Part shown: positions 9,189-17,632 of the stretch, piece after piece
Layout of the letters: each line of letters starts with the position of its first letter
Numbering within the stretch: the stretch's first letter is position 1
NCBI GenBank assembly: GCA_963772815.1
Contig: CAVYYV010000003.1
Coordinates: forward strand, 248,001-312,000
Length of the DNA stretch: 64,000 nucleotides
Direction: 5' to 3'
Origin: DATFFO01 sp963772815
Lineage (GTDB): Bacteria; Actinomycetota; Acidimicrobiia; Spongiisociales; ZC4RG35
Translations under genes and position numbers: made by a program
The notes under the pieces: generated by a model
Database searches by the model: none
What the model saw: the letters and a program-made list of their open reading frames with translations, nothing else
What the model was told of the DNA's origin: nothing

Positions 9189-9941
9189 TCAGCCCTCGAC
9201 AGCGTCCTCCGCTCCCCCGAATCTCCGGTCGCGCCTCTGGTATTCCACCACCGCTTCCACCAGGTTCTGGCGGGTGAAATCCGGCCACAGAATCCCCGGG
9301 AACCAGAACTCGGCGTAGGCGGACTGCCACAGGAGGAAATTGGAGAGGCGGTGCTCACCCGAGGAGCGGATGACCAGGTCCACGTCTGGCATGTCGGGAA
9401 TCCACAGATGCCGCGAGATCGACGCTTCGTCGACGTCGGCGGGGTCGATCGTCCCCGCCACCGCTTCGGCGGCGATGGCGGCCGCCGCCCCGGCAATCTC
9501 GCGGCGGCTTCCGTAATTGAAGGCGAAGACCAGGTTGAGCCGATCGTTGCCGGCCGTCTTTTCCGCCGCCTCAGCCATGTGGACCCGATTGCGATCCGGT
9601 ATCCGCGGATCGGCCAGGTCCCCACAGAAGAGCATCCTCACCCCCTGCTCATGCAGTTCATCCCTCCGGCGCAGGAGAAGGTCCTCGTTGAACCACATGA
9701 GGAATTCCACCTCTTCTTCCGACCGTGCCCAATTCTCGGTCGAGAATGTGAAAGCCGTCAGCCAGCGAATTCCCAGCTCCAGTGCCCCTTCGGCCGCGTC
9801 GAACAAGGCCTCTTCTCCTGCCATGTGCCCGGCGGTGCGGGGCAAGCCCCGGGCATTGGCCCACCGTCCGTTCCCGTCCAGGATCAAGCCGACGTGGTTC
9901 GGGATCCGATCGAAGTCGACCCCTGTGACGTCGAGGCTCAC
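9189..9941 (-). CDS. uppS: undecaprenyl/polyprenyl diphosphate synthase (cis-prenyltransferase)
   Basis: A 250-residue cis-prenyltransferase that extends FPP with isopentenyl diphosphate to make the C50-C55 lipid carrier for wall synthesis. Signature motifs are GLILDGNGRWA (about residues 18-28, with the catalytic Asp), FAFNYGSRREI, and DLVIRSSGEHRLSNFLLWQS, followed by YAEFWFPGILWPDF. Length and motif order are standard. Its ATG overlaps the recO stop by four bases, a conserved recO-uppS arrangement in actinobacteria. Confidence 0.96.
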   Translation of the reverse strand: MSLDVTGVDFDRIPNHVGLILDGNGRWANARGLPRTAGHMAGEEALFDAAEGALELGIRWLTAFTFSTENWARSEEEVEFLMWFNEDLLLRRRDELHEQGVRMLFCGDLADPRIPDRNRVHMAEAAEKTAGNDRLNLVFAFNYGSRREIAGAAAAIAAEAVAGTIDPADVDEASISRHLWIPDMPDVDLVIRSSGEHRLSNFLLWQSAYAEFWFPGILWPDFTRQNLVEAVVEYQRRDRRFGGAEDAVEG

Positions 9942-10654
9942 TCCAGAACCGCCAGCGAGGCGAGGGTTCGATCGAGGTGATACTCGACGAATCGGCGAGC
10001 CACCCCCATGGCCTCACCGGAAAGGCCATCGTCCCCCGGTGGCAGGTCGGCAAAGTCGGCTCGCCCCAGGGCGGCCAGATAGGCGGTGAGGCCGGGACGC
10101 AGACGAACTCCCGACCCACCGTGGCAGCGGGCGCACAAGGCACCTCCCCCGGCGAAGGAGAACCGCTCCAGGGCCTCGTCCCGACCACAGGCGGCGCACG
10201 TCTGGAGCGCAGGCGCCACCCCCACGACATCGGCTAGCTTGAGGAGAAATGACGTGATCAGGTCGTTGCCGATGATGCCCGCCTCGAGTGCTTTGAGCCC
10301 TCTCTGTAGGAGGAGGAAGAGGCGGAGAGAGGGCTCCTCCTCCTGGGCCACGGCGTCGACGGCCTCGACCATTATGCCGGCCGCTACCACCCGGTCGAGG
10401 TCGGCCCGCACCCGTGGGAAGCCTTCGATGATCGCTGCCTGGGTGATCATGTCCAGGTTGCGCCCTTCGTAAAGCACCAGATCCACGTGCGTGAACGGCT
10501 CCAGGCGCCCGCCGAAGCGGCTGGTCGTCTTGCGCACGCCCTTCGCCACCGTACGTAGCTTCCCGTTGTTGGGGCTGAGGAGGACCACCACCCGGTCGGC
10601 GTCGCCGAATGGATAGCCCCGCAGCACGATTCCCTGATCGTTGCGAATCGCCAT
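9938..10654 (-). CDS. recO: DNA repair protein RecO
   Basis: RecO helps load RecA at SSB-coated gaps. The 238-residue product has an N-terminal OB fold (about residues 1-80, starting MAIRNDQGIVLRGYPFGDAD), a helical middle and a zinc-binding site formed by CAAC and CARC (about residues 155-180). It overlaps uppS by ATGA. The upstream region holds the tandem and inverted repeats described at 10701-10798. Confidence 0.94.
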   Translation of the reverse strand: MAIRNDQGIVLRGYPFGDADRVVVLLSPNNGKLRTVAKGVRKTTSRFGGRLEPFTHVDLVLYEGRNLDMITQAAIIEGFPRVRADLDRVVAAGIMVEAVDAVAQEEEPSLRLFLLLQRGLKALEAGIIGNDLITSFLLKLADVVGVAPALQTCAACGRDEALERFSFAGGGALCARCHGGSGVRLRPGLTAYLAALGRADFADLPPGDDGLSGEAMGVARRFVEYHLDRTLASLAVLE

Positions 10655-10700
10655 GAGCTCCCTCAGGCTAGATGGAACCCCCCGTTTCCCCCGGGACCCG

Positions 10701-10748
10701 GCTCGGAACCGTCTCAGCTCGGAACCGCCCCGGCTCGGAACCGTCTCG
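10701..10748. repeat. three tandem 16-bp repeats
   Basis: Three adjoining 16-bp units read GCTCGGAACCGTCTCA, GCTCGGAACCGCCCCG and GCTCGGAACCGTCTCG. They lie 47 bp upstream of the recO start, in the 329 bp gene-free stretch 10655-10983. Right after them comes a long nested inverted repeat. The rest of the gap (10799-10983) shows no convincing gene or motif. The short frames crossing it have no recognisable similarity and no ribosome binding site. Confidence 0.85.
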
Positions 10749-10751
10749 GCG

Positions 10752-10798
10752 AACCCAGGGTTGTGAGCGTCGCCGGGCGACGCCGGGAACCCTGGGTT
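10752..10798. repeat. nested inverted repeat / hairpin element
   Basis: Perfect outer arms AACCCAGGGTT (10752-10762) and AACCCTGGGTT (10788-10798) enclose perfect inner arms GCGTCGC (10767-10773) and GCGACGC (10777-10783) with a 3-base loop. The arms are separated by 4-base bulges on both sides. It could be a REP/BIME-like intergenic element, a transcription terminator without a T tract, or a protein target. It sits in the promoter region of recO, directly behind three tandem 16-bp repeats. Confidence 0.8.
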
Positions 10799-10983
10799 GA
10801 GACGTCAACCGTCGATCGCCAACGCAACGCGGGAGACCGGGTGTGGAGCGGCGCGCCCTGCCGTAGGGTTGTGCGTAGACACACCACCCGGTCGATGTCC
10901 GCAGCGTGGTCGCGCCCGGCTAGGTCATCCTCAGCGATGGACGACTATGGCTACAGCCGCGATAGCGGACTTGGCGATTTCCC

Positions 10984-11454
10984 TCATCCGACCCACGCCG
11001 CCCACTCCTCGCCGGCGTCGCGTCCCAGCGCCTTCAGGTAAGCGCTCAGCTTGCCGTAGAAGATGTACACGGCCTCGCGGTAGATCTGATGCTGGACGAA
11101 CGGCGACGCAATGAAGCCGTGACCCCGATCGATGCGGTCGATGTGCAGCTCTTCTTCCGTGAAGCGGCTCAGCGCGCCGTTCATGGCGTCGTCCTGTGCT
11201 TCGAAGAAGCATTGCAAGCTGGCAATTGTGATCGCTGAGGGACGCGGGAGCTGTCGATGGGCCCAATCGAGAGTGAACGTCTCGAAGGAATGGGTATAGA
11301 TGCCCTCGATGTCGCCCATCTCCACCAGTAATTCGCCCAGCGTTGGGTTTTGGCCCGGCAGTTTGTAGGCGAGATCGGCGTCAGACACCACGTTCAACAG
11401 GTGGTCCCGCATGCTGTGGTGCCCGCGGATTTCCTCGTCAAACAAGCCATTCAT
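10984..11454 (-). CDS. DinB-superfamily protein
   Basis: A 156-residue helical protein starting MNGLFDEEIRGHHSMRDHLL. The middle text LGELLVEMGDIEGIYTHSFETF and the four-helix spacing match DinB_2-like proteins, which often read 'tlgellvHl..ie..y'. The usual metal-binding His of helix 2 is replaced here by Met/Asp (VEMGD), and only scattered His residues remain, so metal binding is doubtful. ATG 11454 lacks a clear ribosome binding site. The gene stands alone between the recO upstream repeats and the SirB1-like gene. Function is unknown. Confidence 0.65.
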   Translation of the reverse strand: MNGLFDEEIRGHHSMRDHLLNVVSDADLAYKLPGQNPTLGELLVEMGDIEGIYTHSFETFTLDWAHRQLPRPSAITIASLQCFFEAQDDAMNGALSRFTEEELHIDRIDRGHGFIASPFVQHQIYREAVYIFYGKLSAYLKALGRDAGEEWAAWVG

Positions 11455-11617
11455 CCGGCGGGAAGCTAGCACCTCAGTCCAAGTGGCGGCCAGATACGAA
11501 CCAGCGGGCCAAGGGCTCGACACAGCTCCCCTGCTCCAAACCGAGGACACACCACATGTCAAATGTGCACCACAACCCCAATTGCGGTGTATCTGGGTTG
11601 CGGCCTCGACGCCCAAT

Positions 11618-12241
11618 CTAGACCGACACGGCCTCCAGGCAGGTGGACACCCAGGTCAGATTGCCCGAATCCCCCCGTTCCTGATAGAGGTGTTCGAGAT
11701 TCAGCAGCATCCGCCGGACTATCTCCGCCGAGCTCACCGGCCGGAACCAGCTTCGATCGGCCCGGGGGTTCCCTCCCAGGGCGTCTGCCACCAGCATCGC
11801 CGCCTCGTCGAACCCGATCGCCTCTCCGTAGTAGAAGGGATCCACCAGTTGGCCATCTGCATAGACCAGGAAGTGGCCCGGCATGCCCACGCCCTCCATA
11901 TCGATCCCGGCCCGTCGGCCCACCTCCATCCACAGCACCGAAAGAGAGATGGGGATGCCTCGCCGAGTACTGAGCACCGTGTCGAGGAAGTGGTTGTCCG
12001 GATTGTGATAGTCGTCGACGTTCCCACCGATTCCCTCGGTGATCGAGATCACGCGGCGCAGCGCAAGATGGCTGGAGCCGTCGACCTGTGACGCCAGATC
12101 GTCGAGCCGTCCCAACACCACCTCCGGATCGAGATCCGAGTGCACGAACCCGGCCAACAACAGGTTGGCCTCAGCCAAACGATCAGTGCGCACGAGCTCG
12201 GAGAGCCTCAACGTCAGCGCCGTATCCAACATGTCAGCCAC
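11618..12241 (-). CDS. SirB1-family transglutaminase-like protein
   Basis: A 207-residue protein of the SirB1/transglutaminase-like family. Visible signatures are NPDNHFLDTVLSTRRGIPIS, VLWMEVGRRAGIDMEGVGMP, GHFLVYADG and LVDPFYYGEAI. The family keeps the His and Asp of the cysteine protease-type triad but lacks the Cys: here GIPISLSVLW occupies that strand. The biochemical role is unsettled; in enterobacteria sirB1 is linked with cell-division or envelope genes. It is transcribed alone after the paired 40-bp repeats upstream of it. Confidence 0.8.
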   Translation of the reverse strand: MADMLDTALTLRLSELVRTDRLAEANLLLAGFVHSDLDPEVVLGRLDDLASQVDGSSHLALRRVISITEGIGGNVDDYHNPDNHFLDTVLSTRRGIPISLSVLWMEVGRRAGIDMEGVGMPGHFLVYADGQLVDPFYYGEAIGFDEAAMLVADALGGNPRADRSWFRPVSSAEIVRRMLLNLEHLYQERGDSGNLTWVSTCLEAVSV

Positions 12242-12293
12242 AGCTTAGATCGCGAAACCGATCCCAAAAGACTGCACCAATCGCTCCGGTTTG

Positions 12294-12403
12294 GTGTGCC
12301 TCCATCAACCCTGGCGGTTCAAATACGCACACTCAACCTGGTGCATTCGAGCAACCCAATTCAGTGTGCCTCCATAGACCGTGACGGTTGGCGCACGCAC
12401 ACT
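12294..12403. repeat. pair of 40-bp imperfect direct repeats with hairpin ends
   Basis: Two 40-bp units, 12294-12333 and 12364-12403, start 70 bp apart. Both begin GTGTGCCTCCAT and end CGCACACT, and share ACC-n-TG-n-CGGTT in the middle. Each unit is itself an inverted repeat (GTGTGC with GCACAC). In the second unit the arms extend to a perfect 10-bp pair, TTCAGTGTGC and GCACACTGAA. An inner ACCGT/ACGGT pair is also present. The pair fills most of the 174 bp between era and the SirB1-like gene. It may be a REP-like element, a double regulator site or a transcript-processing hairpin. Confidence 0.8.
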
Positions 12404-12415
12404 GAAATGGCGTCT

Positions 12416-13315
12416 TCACGTCTTCTCAAACCCGAGGCGATCCAGCACGGCCGGCCGCCTCTGCCAGTCCGGTTCCACCGACACATGGAGTTGCAGATTC
12501 ACCCTGGTTCCCAACAGCGCTTCCAGCTCGAGTCGGGCCTCCGTCCCCGCCGTCTCGAGCAGGGAACCACCCTTGCCGATGACGATTCCCCGCTGGCTCT
12601 TCCGTTCTACGATCACCTCGGCCGCGATGGTGACGAGACCATCACTTCGCTCTTCCATATCGTCGACTCGCACCAGGAGTGAGTGCGGCAGCTCCTCTCG
12701 CAGCCGGTCGAGAAACTTCTCCCGGATGATCTCGGCGATGACCACGGCTTCGGGCTGGTCGCTCCACTGGTCGGGCGGAAAGTAGAGCGGACCCGTCGTC
12801 AGCATCGGATCCAGCTCACCGAGCAATAAGTCGATGCCGTCGCCCGTGCGCGCCGAGACGGGCACGTAGGCGTGGAAGTCCCACTCGCCGGCCGTGGCGA
12901 GTTGGGAAGCGACGTCGTTGGTTCGGGCTGCATCGATCTTGTTGACCGCGACCACAGTCGGTGAGCCACCGTCGGCGATCCGCTCGGCGATCAGCCGGTC
13001 CCCCGGCCCAATCGGTGCGGTGGCATCGACCACGAACAGCACGATGTCCGCCTCGGCCAATGATCCGTAGACCAGGCCATTGAGCCGATTGCCCAGTTCG
13101 GTGCGAGGCCGATGGAGCCCGGGGGTGTCCATGAACACGATCTGCCAGTCCGGCTCGCCCCGATCGTCCCGATTGGTCAGGACTCCCCGGATGGTGGAGC
13201 GAGTGGTCTGGGGCCGCGAGGAGATGATCGAGACCTTGTGACCCACGGCGCGGTTGACCAGGGTCGACTTGCCGACGTTGGGCCGTCCCACCACGGCCAC
13301 GAATCCCGATCTCAC
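12416..13315 (-). CDS. era: GTPase Era
   Basis: Era is an essential GTPase that binds the 3' end of 16S rRNA during 30S assembly. The 299-residue product has G1 GRPNVGKST (about residues 11-19), G3 DTPGLHRP, G4 NKID and G5 VSARTGDG, followed by a C-terminal KH domain with GIVIGKGGSLLE. Length is standard. Its ATG overlaps the corC stop by four bases, and it follows ybeY and corC in the same transcript. Confidence 0.96.
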   Translation of the reverse strand: MRSGFVAVVGRPNVGKSTLVNRAVGHKVSIISSRPQTTRSTIRGVLTNRDDRGEPDWQIVFMDTPGLHRPRTELGNRLNGLVYGSLAEADIVLFVVDATAPIGPGDRLIAERIADGGSPTVVAVNKIDAARTNDVASQLATAGEWDFHAYVPVSARTGDGIDLLLGELDPMLTTGPLYFPPDQWSDQPEAVVIAEIIREKFLDRLREELPHSLLVRVDDMEERSDGLVTIAAEVIVERKSQRGIVIGKGGSLLETAGTEARLELEALLGTRVNLQLHVSVEPDWQRRPAVLDRLGFEKT

Positions 13316-14490
13316 CTCTGGTCGTGACCGGCGGTCGATCGCGTACGAGTGACGATCACCTCGGCCACCCGCCTCCCCTGCATCCGGGCCACGGTCAGCT
13401 CCAAGTCACCGGCCTCGAACGTCTCGTTGGGCTCCGGAACTCGCTCGGCCAGACCCAGGACGAGACCCGCCACCGTGTCCCAGTCCCCCTCGGGCAAGTC
13501 CAGGCCCACCAGACTTTCCAGATCCTCGACGTCCAAGCGGGCATCCACCTTCCAATGCCCTTCTGACAGAGGTTCCACCCAGATCTCGTCCTCGTCGGTC
13601 TCATCGGCGATCTCGCCCACCAACTCTTCCAACAGGTCCTCGATGGTGACCAGGCCGGCGATCTCACCGAATTCGTCCACGGCAATCGCCATGTGGTTCT
13701 TGGTTGCCCTCATCTCGGTCAGGAGGTCGGCAATCTGTTTCACCTCGGGCACGAAGTAGGCGGGCCGCATCAGTCGACGGGCAGTGGCCCCATTCGAATT
13801 GGACAGCATGGCGGGAAGCAGGTCCTTGACAAGGAAGAGACCCACGATCTCCTCCGCCTCGCTGACCGGAAACCGTGAGAAGCCGTGTTCGATCGCTGCG
13901 TTCGCCAACTCGTCCTTTCCCGCCTCGGCATCGACCGTGATCATGTCGAGCCGCGGGACCATGACCTCTCGCACGATGGTCTCGGAGAACTCGAGCACGG
14001 AGTTGATGAGGGCCAACTCGTCCTCGTCCTCGTCCTCCCCACCCTCGTCGCCGTCGCTGCTGTCCTCGACGGTCCTCTCAGCAGCCCACCCCCCCAGCTT
14101 CACAGCCATCATCAGAAGGGGCGCCGAGTTGTAGGCCACCGCCTGAGGCCGGCTCCTACCCAGCAGACGAGCGAGGACGTCGCCCAGGACGATGACCACC
14201 ACCGCTACCAGCACCAGGAATCCGACCTGGCCGGCTCCCGACCATCGATTGTGAACGGCCACCGCAGCCAGCAGTGTGGCCAAGACCAGGAGGGTGGTGG
14301 TCACCATTCCCACTGCCGGCGGTATTCGGGCCCGGTCGTCGAGCAGGCCCACCACCAGTCGCGACCCTCTCCTACCCTCGGCTGCGTCGTGGTGTGCATC
14401 GGCGCGGGGAACAAGTGACACCGCGGAGCCTGCCGCACGAAGCCAGCCCGCCACCAACAGGACGACCAATGAGGCCGCCAGAAGGCCCAT
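13312..14490 (-). CDS. CNNM/CorC-type transporter with CBS pair (hemolysin C family)
   Basis: A 392-residue membrane protein with N-terminal hydrophobic helices (about 1-25, 58-80 and 85-105), a highly acidic linker (DGDEGGEDEDEDE), a CBS-domain pair (EVMVPRLDMITVDAEAG; MAIAVDEFGEIAGLVTIEDL) and a C-terminal CorC_HlyC domain (DARLDVEDLESLVGLDLPEG). Family members export or sense Mg2+/Co2+. ATG 14490 shares one base with the ybeY stop (TGATG) and has GGAAGGTGG 8 bases upstream, so it is preferred to GTG 14502. The acidic stretch between the membrane part and the CBS pair is notable. Confidence 0.88.
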   Translation of the reverse strand: MGLLAASLVVLLVAGWLRAAGSAVSLVPRADAHHDAAEGRRGSRLVVGLLDDRARIPPAVGMVTTTLLVLATLLAAVAVHNRWSGAGQVGFLVLVAVVVIVLGDVLARLLGRSRPQAVAYNSAPLLMMAVKLGGWAAERTVEDSSDGDEGGEDEDEDELALINSVLEFSETIVREVMVPRLDMITVDAEAGKDELANAAIEHGFSRFPVSEAEEIVGLFLVKDLLPAMLSNSNGATARRLMRPAYFVPEVKQIADLLTEMRATKNHMAIAVDEFGEIAGLVTIEDLLEELVGEIADETDEDEIWVEPLSEGHWKVDARLDVEDLESLVGLDLPEGDWDTVAGLVLGLAERVPEPNETFEAGDLELTVARMQGRRVAEVIVTRTRSTAGHDQR

Positions 14491-14954
14491 CACGGGTGCC
14501 ACCTTCCCGCCGCCTCCAGAAGCTGGCGCTCCCTGGTCTCCATGGCCTCGGCATCCGATTTCACAGCGTGGTCGTATCCGAGCAGGTGGAGAAGGCCGTG
14601 CACCACCAGCAGGGCCAGCTCGTCGTCGAAGTCCACGCGCCTTTCCTCGGCCCCGGCCCTGATGTAGGAGGGGGCGAGGATTAAGTCCCCCAGCATCGGC
14701 GGCGGACCGGCCGGGACCGCCCTGGGTGGTCGGCCCGGGGCCAAGTCCTCGATAGGCAGGGAAATGACGTCCGTGGGGCCGGACCGCTTCAGAAAACGCC
14801 GGTTGTACGAGGCCATCTCGGCCTCATCGACCAGTATCAACGACACCTCTGATTCGGGAGGACAGCCCTCGGCCTCCAACACCGACTCGGCCAGCTTTCG
14901 CATCGCAGCCGTGTCCACGGCGATGGGTTGCTCGTCGGCAAGAAACACGTTCAT
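14490..14954 (-). CDS. ybeY: endoribonuclease YbeY
   Basis: YbeY is a zinc metalloendoribonuclease involved in 16S rRNA maturation and ribosome quality control. The product (154 residues from ATG 14954) has the signature HGLLHLLGYDH with three zinc histidines, and TDVISLP earlier. ATG 14954 is preferred because GAGGA lies 9 bases upstream; the in-frame ATG at 14963 abuts that same GAGGA with no spacing. It lies between pgpH and corC in the conserved phoH-pgpH-ybeY-corC-era order. Confidence 0.94.
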   Translation of the reverse strand: MNVFLADEQPIAVDTAAMRKLAESVLEAEGCPPESEVSLILVDEAEMASYNRRFLKRSGPTDVISLPIEDLAPGRPPRAVPAGPPPMLGDLILAPSYIRAGAEERRVDFDDELALLVVHGLLHLLGYDHAVKSDAEAMETRERQLLEAAGRWHP

Positions 14955-14988
14955 CCGAGGCATTCCTCACGCCAAGAAAGCAGGAGCG

Positions 14989-15008
14989 CGCCCACCCCGA
15001 GGTGGGCG
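14989..15008. terminator. 8-bp hairpin between pgpH and ybeY
   Basis: CGCCCACC and GGTGGGCG form a perfect 8-bp stem around the loop CCGA, in the 92 bp between pgpH and ybeY. Read on the minus strand it is followed by a pyrimidine-rich CTCCTGCTTTCTT, weaker than a classic T tract. It may attenuate read-through from pgpH or stabilise the upstream message. Confidence 0.45.
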
Positions 15009-15046
15009 TGGCGTCTTCGACTGGAGGGGTCGTCCATCGCTGAGGC

Positions 15047-17632
15047 TCAGCTACCTGGGAAGTTCGGATACGCGATACGTTGATGGTAGTGGCCGACCAG
15101 GGATCCGAGGAAGGCCTTTCGAACCGCCGTGAGCTGTGCCAGGGTGAGCGGCGACTCGGAGAGCTGGCCATCATTCACCTTCTCGTCGATCACCCTGTTG
15201 ACCACCTTCTCGATCGACTCCGGCGTGGGCTCCTCATTCTGAAACACAGCTCGAGAGGACGCCTCCAGAGAGTCGGCCAGCATGACGATGGCAGTCACAG
15301 CGGTGTGGGGCTTGTGGCCGACGTGGCGGAAGAGATTGGGATCGACGTCGGGATCCTTCTCGCGGGCCTTCTCATAGAAGTAGCGCATGATGGCGTCGCC
15401 GTGATGGCTGACGATGGCCTCCGCCACCTCCGACGGGATCTTGAACCTCTCGGCCAGCTTCACCCCGTCGGTTACGTGCCGGCGGATCACGTCGGCGCTC
15501 TCCTCGGGGGTCATCTCGTCGTGAGGGTTCGAGATGCCGAACTGGTTCTCTATGTAGAAGGTGGGCAACTCGGTCTTGCCGATGTCGTGGTAGTAGGCGG
15601 AGGCCCGCGCCAGCAGGGGGTCCGCCCCGATGGCACGAGCGGCCGCGTCGGCCAGCGTCCCCACCATCAGCGAGTGGTTGAACGTCCCGAAGGCCTTCTC
15701 CTGGAGCAGCTGCAGGGCCTCGTGGTTGCGATCGGTCAGGTCCAACAAGGCCAGGGTCGTCGTGATGTCGAAGGCCGATTCGAAGAACTGCAGAGCAGCC
15801 AGGGCCACCAGGGCAGCCACCAGCGACACCCCAAACGCCCAGGCAACGGCGGAGCCCACCGACATCAGTGCTTCCTCCTGAGGGCCGGTGTGGAAGAACC
15901 AGGACGTGGCGGCGGCGATCACCGCCGCGGAGAGGGCAGAGAACACCGCCGCGTTTCGGAACGCCCGCCGGCTCGAGACCGAGGATACGAACCCGATCGG
16001 CGCCATCGTCGCCAGCAGCGTGTACACCGTCAGCCCGGGGTCTCTGGTGCCGGCTGCGACCAGAATGGCCACCGCCAGTGCCATGAGCACCCCGATGCGC
16101 GAATCGAACAGCACGGTCGCCATCAGGCCGAACGCCACCGCCGGCATCACATACCAGCTCGACGATGGCGCCAGGAACATCGTCGCTCTGACTGCACCCG
16201 CGGCCAGAACCAACAGGATCGCGAGCAGGGCCACCATGCGGGGCCTGGCCCAGAACTCGGGCCGGAAGCGGTTCAGATACAGTGCCAGGACAGCGGAGAG
16301 GATGGCCAGCACCGCCAGCAGGCCCCATACCCGCTGCGACCTCTCCAGGAACCCGCCCGTGGCCCGGATGGCATCCACCTGGAGCTGGCTGAGCACTTCA
16401 CCCTGGGAGGCGATGACCTGATCGGATGTGTACTGGACCTTGTAGTCATCCTCTGGCACCGCCCCCGCAGCCTCGGTCGCTTTCTGGGCGGTGGCATCTG
16501 GATCGAAGGCCCAGTTGGGAAGCAAGAAGTTGGCCACCACATCGCCGGCCGCCTGTCCCGCTTCCTGATCACGAGTGGCAGTGTCCGTGAAGTAGACCAG
16601 CGGCGGCTGCTCGGTGGCGGCGGTCCTGGCGTCCTGAAGGGTGAGGCCTTGATCGGTATCGGTCTCGAAGATTCGCTGGCCGAACAGATTCTGCGCCCGG
16701 GAGATAGCAGCCTCCTGAACCACCGCCATGTGGGACTGGCCACCAACTGCGGTCCGAACTACGTCCTGGCGGGCGATGGCGGCCAGAATGGCGATCGACG
16801 CGTCCGGCACGGGCGTATCGGGGGAGAGCATCTCCACCACGGCGTCAACCGGGACCAACCCGGGGTTGAATCCGATCGGGTCGACCTGGCAGGTGGACCC
16901 CGCACTGCACTCGATGGTCTGACTCGGCTGGCCCGCCGACACCGCGAAGCCGGGAAACTCCGGGTCGGAGGTCTGGACACCCACGGTCAACTCGCCCTCC
17001 GGCACGTTGACCGCATACGTGCCGTCGGACTGGGTCTCGGCCCGGGCCAGACGGCCGGGAGCCTGCACCTCCATGGTGACCATGGGCAGAGGCCGGTCGG
17101 CGACATCTCCCGGGGCGGCATCCTCGGGCAGGTCGGGGCCGTCGTATTGACCGTTGCCATTGGCGTCGATGTAGAGGAAACCCTCCACCTGTACGTCTTC
17201 GGGGGGCACCGTGGTCGAAGTCGTGGTCGACGTGGAGTCGGCTCCGGCTTGGGCCGGCTGTGTTGTGGAGGTGGTGGTCGACGTGGTGGAACTGGTTGAC
17301 GAGGTGGTGGAGTTGGTGGGCTCCCCCTCGGGCATGACCGCTTGTGAGACCGAGGTGAAGAATGTCTCGATGTTCTCGAGCACCGTCTCCTCGACGTCTG
17401 TACGGGGAACGGCCACCGGTTCCACAGCGTTGGCGGCCTCCTCCTGAGCCTGCTGCCACTCCACCGTGTTGGTCACCGACGCCGCATTGACGGCTTTGTA
17501 GTCGCGCTTGACTACCTGGCCTGCCTGCAGGGTGTCGGGTGTCCCGGTGTTGGACTGATAGGCCAGGATGCCCCAGGCGGCCAGGGTGGTGAGAAAGAAG
17601 ATTCCGATCCGGAAAAGGGTGTGGCGCTTCAT
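15047..17632 (-). CDS. pgpH: PgpH-type 7TM-HD c-di-AMP phosphodiesterase with inserted SdrD-B-like module
   Basis: An 861-residue membrane phosphodiesterase of the 7TMR-HD family, which hydrolyses c-di-AMP in firmicutes. Layout: signal anchor (about 8-26), ectodomain to about 430, seven hydrophobic helices (about 435-620), cytosolic HD domain with FNHSLMVG, YYHDIGKTELP and AIVSHHGDAIM. The ectodomain is unusual. Between its two normal halves is a Ser/Thr-only linker (about 106-143), then a beta module (about 149-250) with YIDANGNGQYDGPDLPED and AETQSDGTYAVNVPEGELTV, which resembles SdrD B-repeat/Cna-B-like domains with a calcium-type DxNxN loop. ATG 17632 shares its A with the phoH stop (TGATG). 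GTG 17635 is an alternative. The domain insertion is my inference from pattern. Confidence 0.88.
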   Translation of the reverse strand: MKRHTLFRIGIFFLTTLAAWGILAYQSNTGTPDTLQAGQVVKRDYKAVNAASVTNTVEWQQAQEEAANAVEPVAVPRTDVEETVLENIETFFTSVSQAVMPEGEPTNSTTSSTSSTTSTTTSTTQPAQAGADSTSTTTSTTVPPEDVQVEGFLYIDANGNGQYDGPDLPEDAAPGDVADRPLPMVTMEVQAPGRLARAETQSDGTYAVNVPEGELTVGVQTSDPEFPGFAVSAGQPSQTIECSAGSTCQVDPIGFNPGLVPVDAVVEMLSPDTPVPDASIAILAAIARQDVVRTAVGGQSHMAVVQEAAISRAQNLFGQRIFETDTDQGLTLQDARTAATEQPPLVYFTDTATRDQEAGQAAGDVVANFLLPNWAFDPDATAQKATEAAGAVPEDDYKVQYTSDQVIASQGEVLSQLQVDAIRATGGFLERSQRVWGLLAVLAILSAVLALYLNRFRPEFWARPRMVALLAILLVLAAGAVRATMFLAPSSSWYVMPAVAFGLMATVLFDSRIGVLMALAVAILVAAGTRDPGLTVYTLLATMAPIGFVSSVSSRRAFRNAAVFSALSAAVIAAATSWFFHTGPQEEALMSVGSAVAWAFGVSLVAALVALAALQFFESAFDITTTLALLDLTDRNHEALQLLQEKAFGTFNHSLMVGTLADAAARAIGADPLLARASAYYHDIGKTELPTFYIENQFGISNPHDEMTPEESADVIRRHVTDGVKLAERFKIPSEVAEAIVSHHGDAIMRYFYEKAREKDPDVDPNLFRHVGHKPHTAVTAIVMLADSLEASSRAVFQNEEPTPESIEKVVNRVIDEKVNDGQLSESPLTLAQLTAVRKAFLGSLVGHYHQRIAYPNFPGS

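Noticed and set aside
10701..12403. Repeats considered as a small CRISPR array
   Set aside because: Units are too short and directly adjoining (10.7 kb) or only two (12.3 kb), with no unique spacers of regular length and no cas genes.
15080..17299. 739-codon plus-strand frame opposite pgpH
   Set aside because: Low-complexity Gly/Arg/His-rich translation typical of antisense frames in GC-rich DNA; pgpH is fully supported on the other strand.
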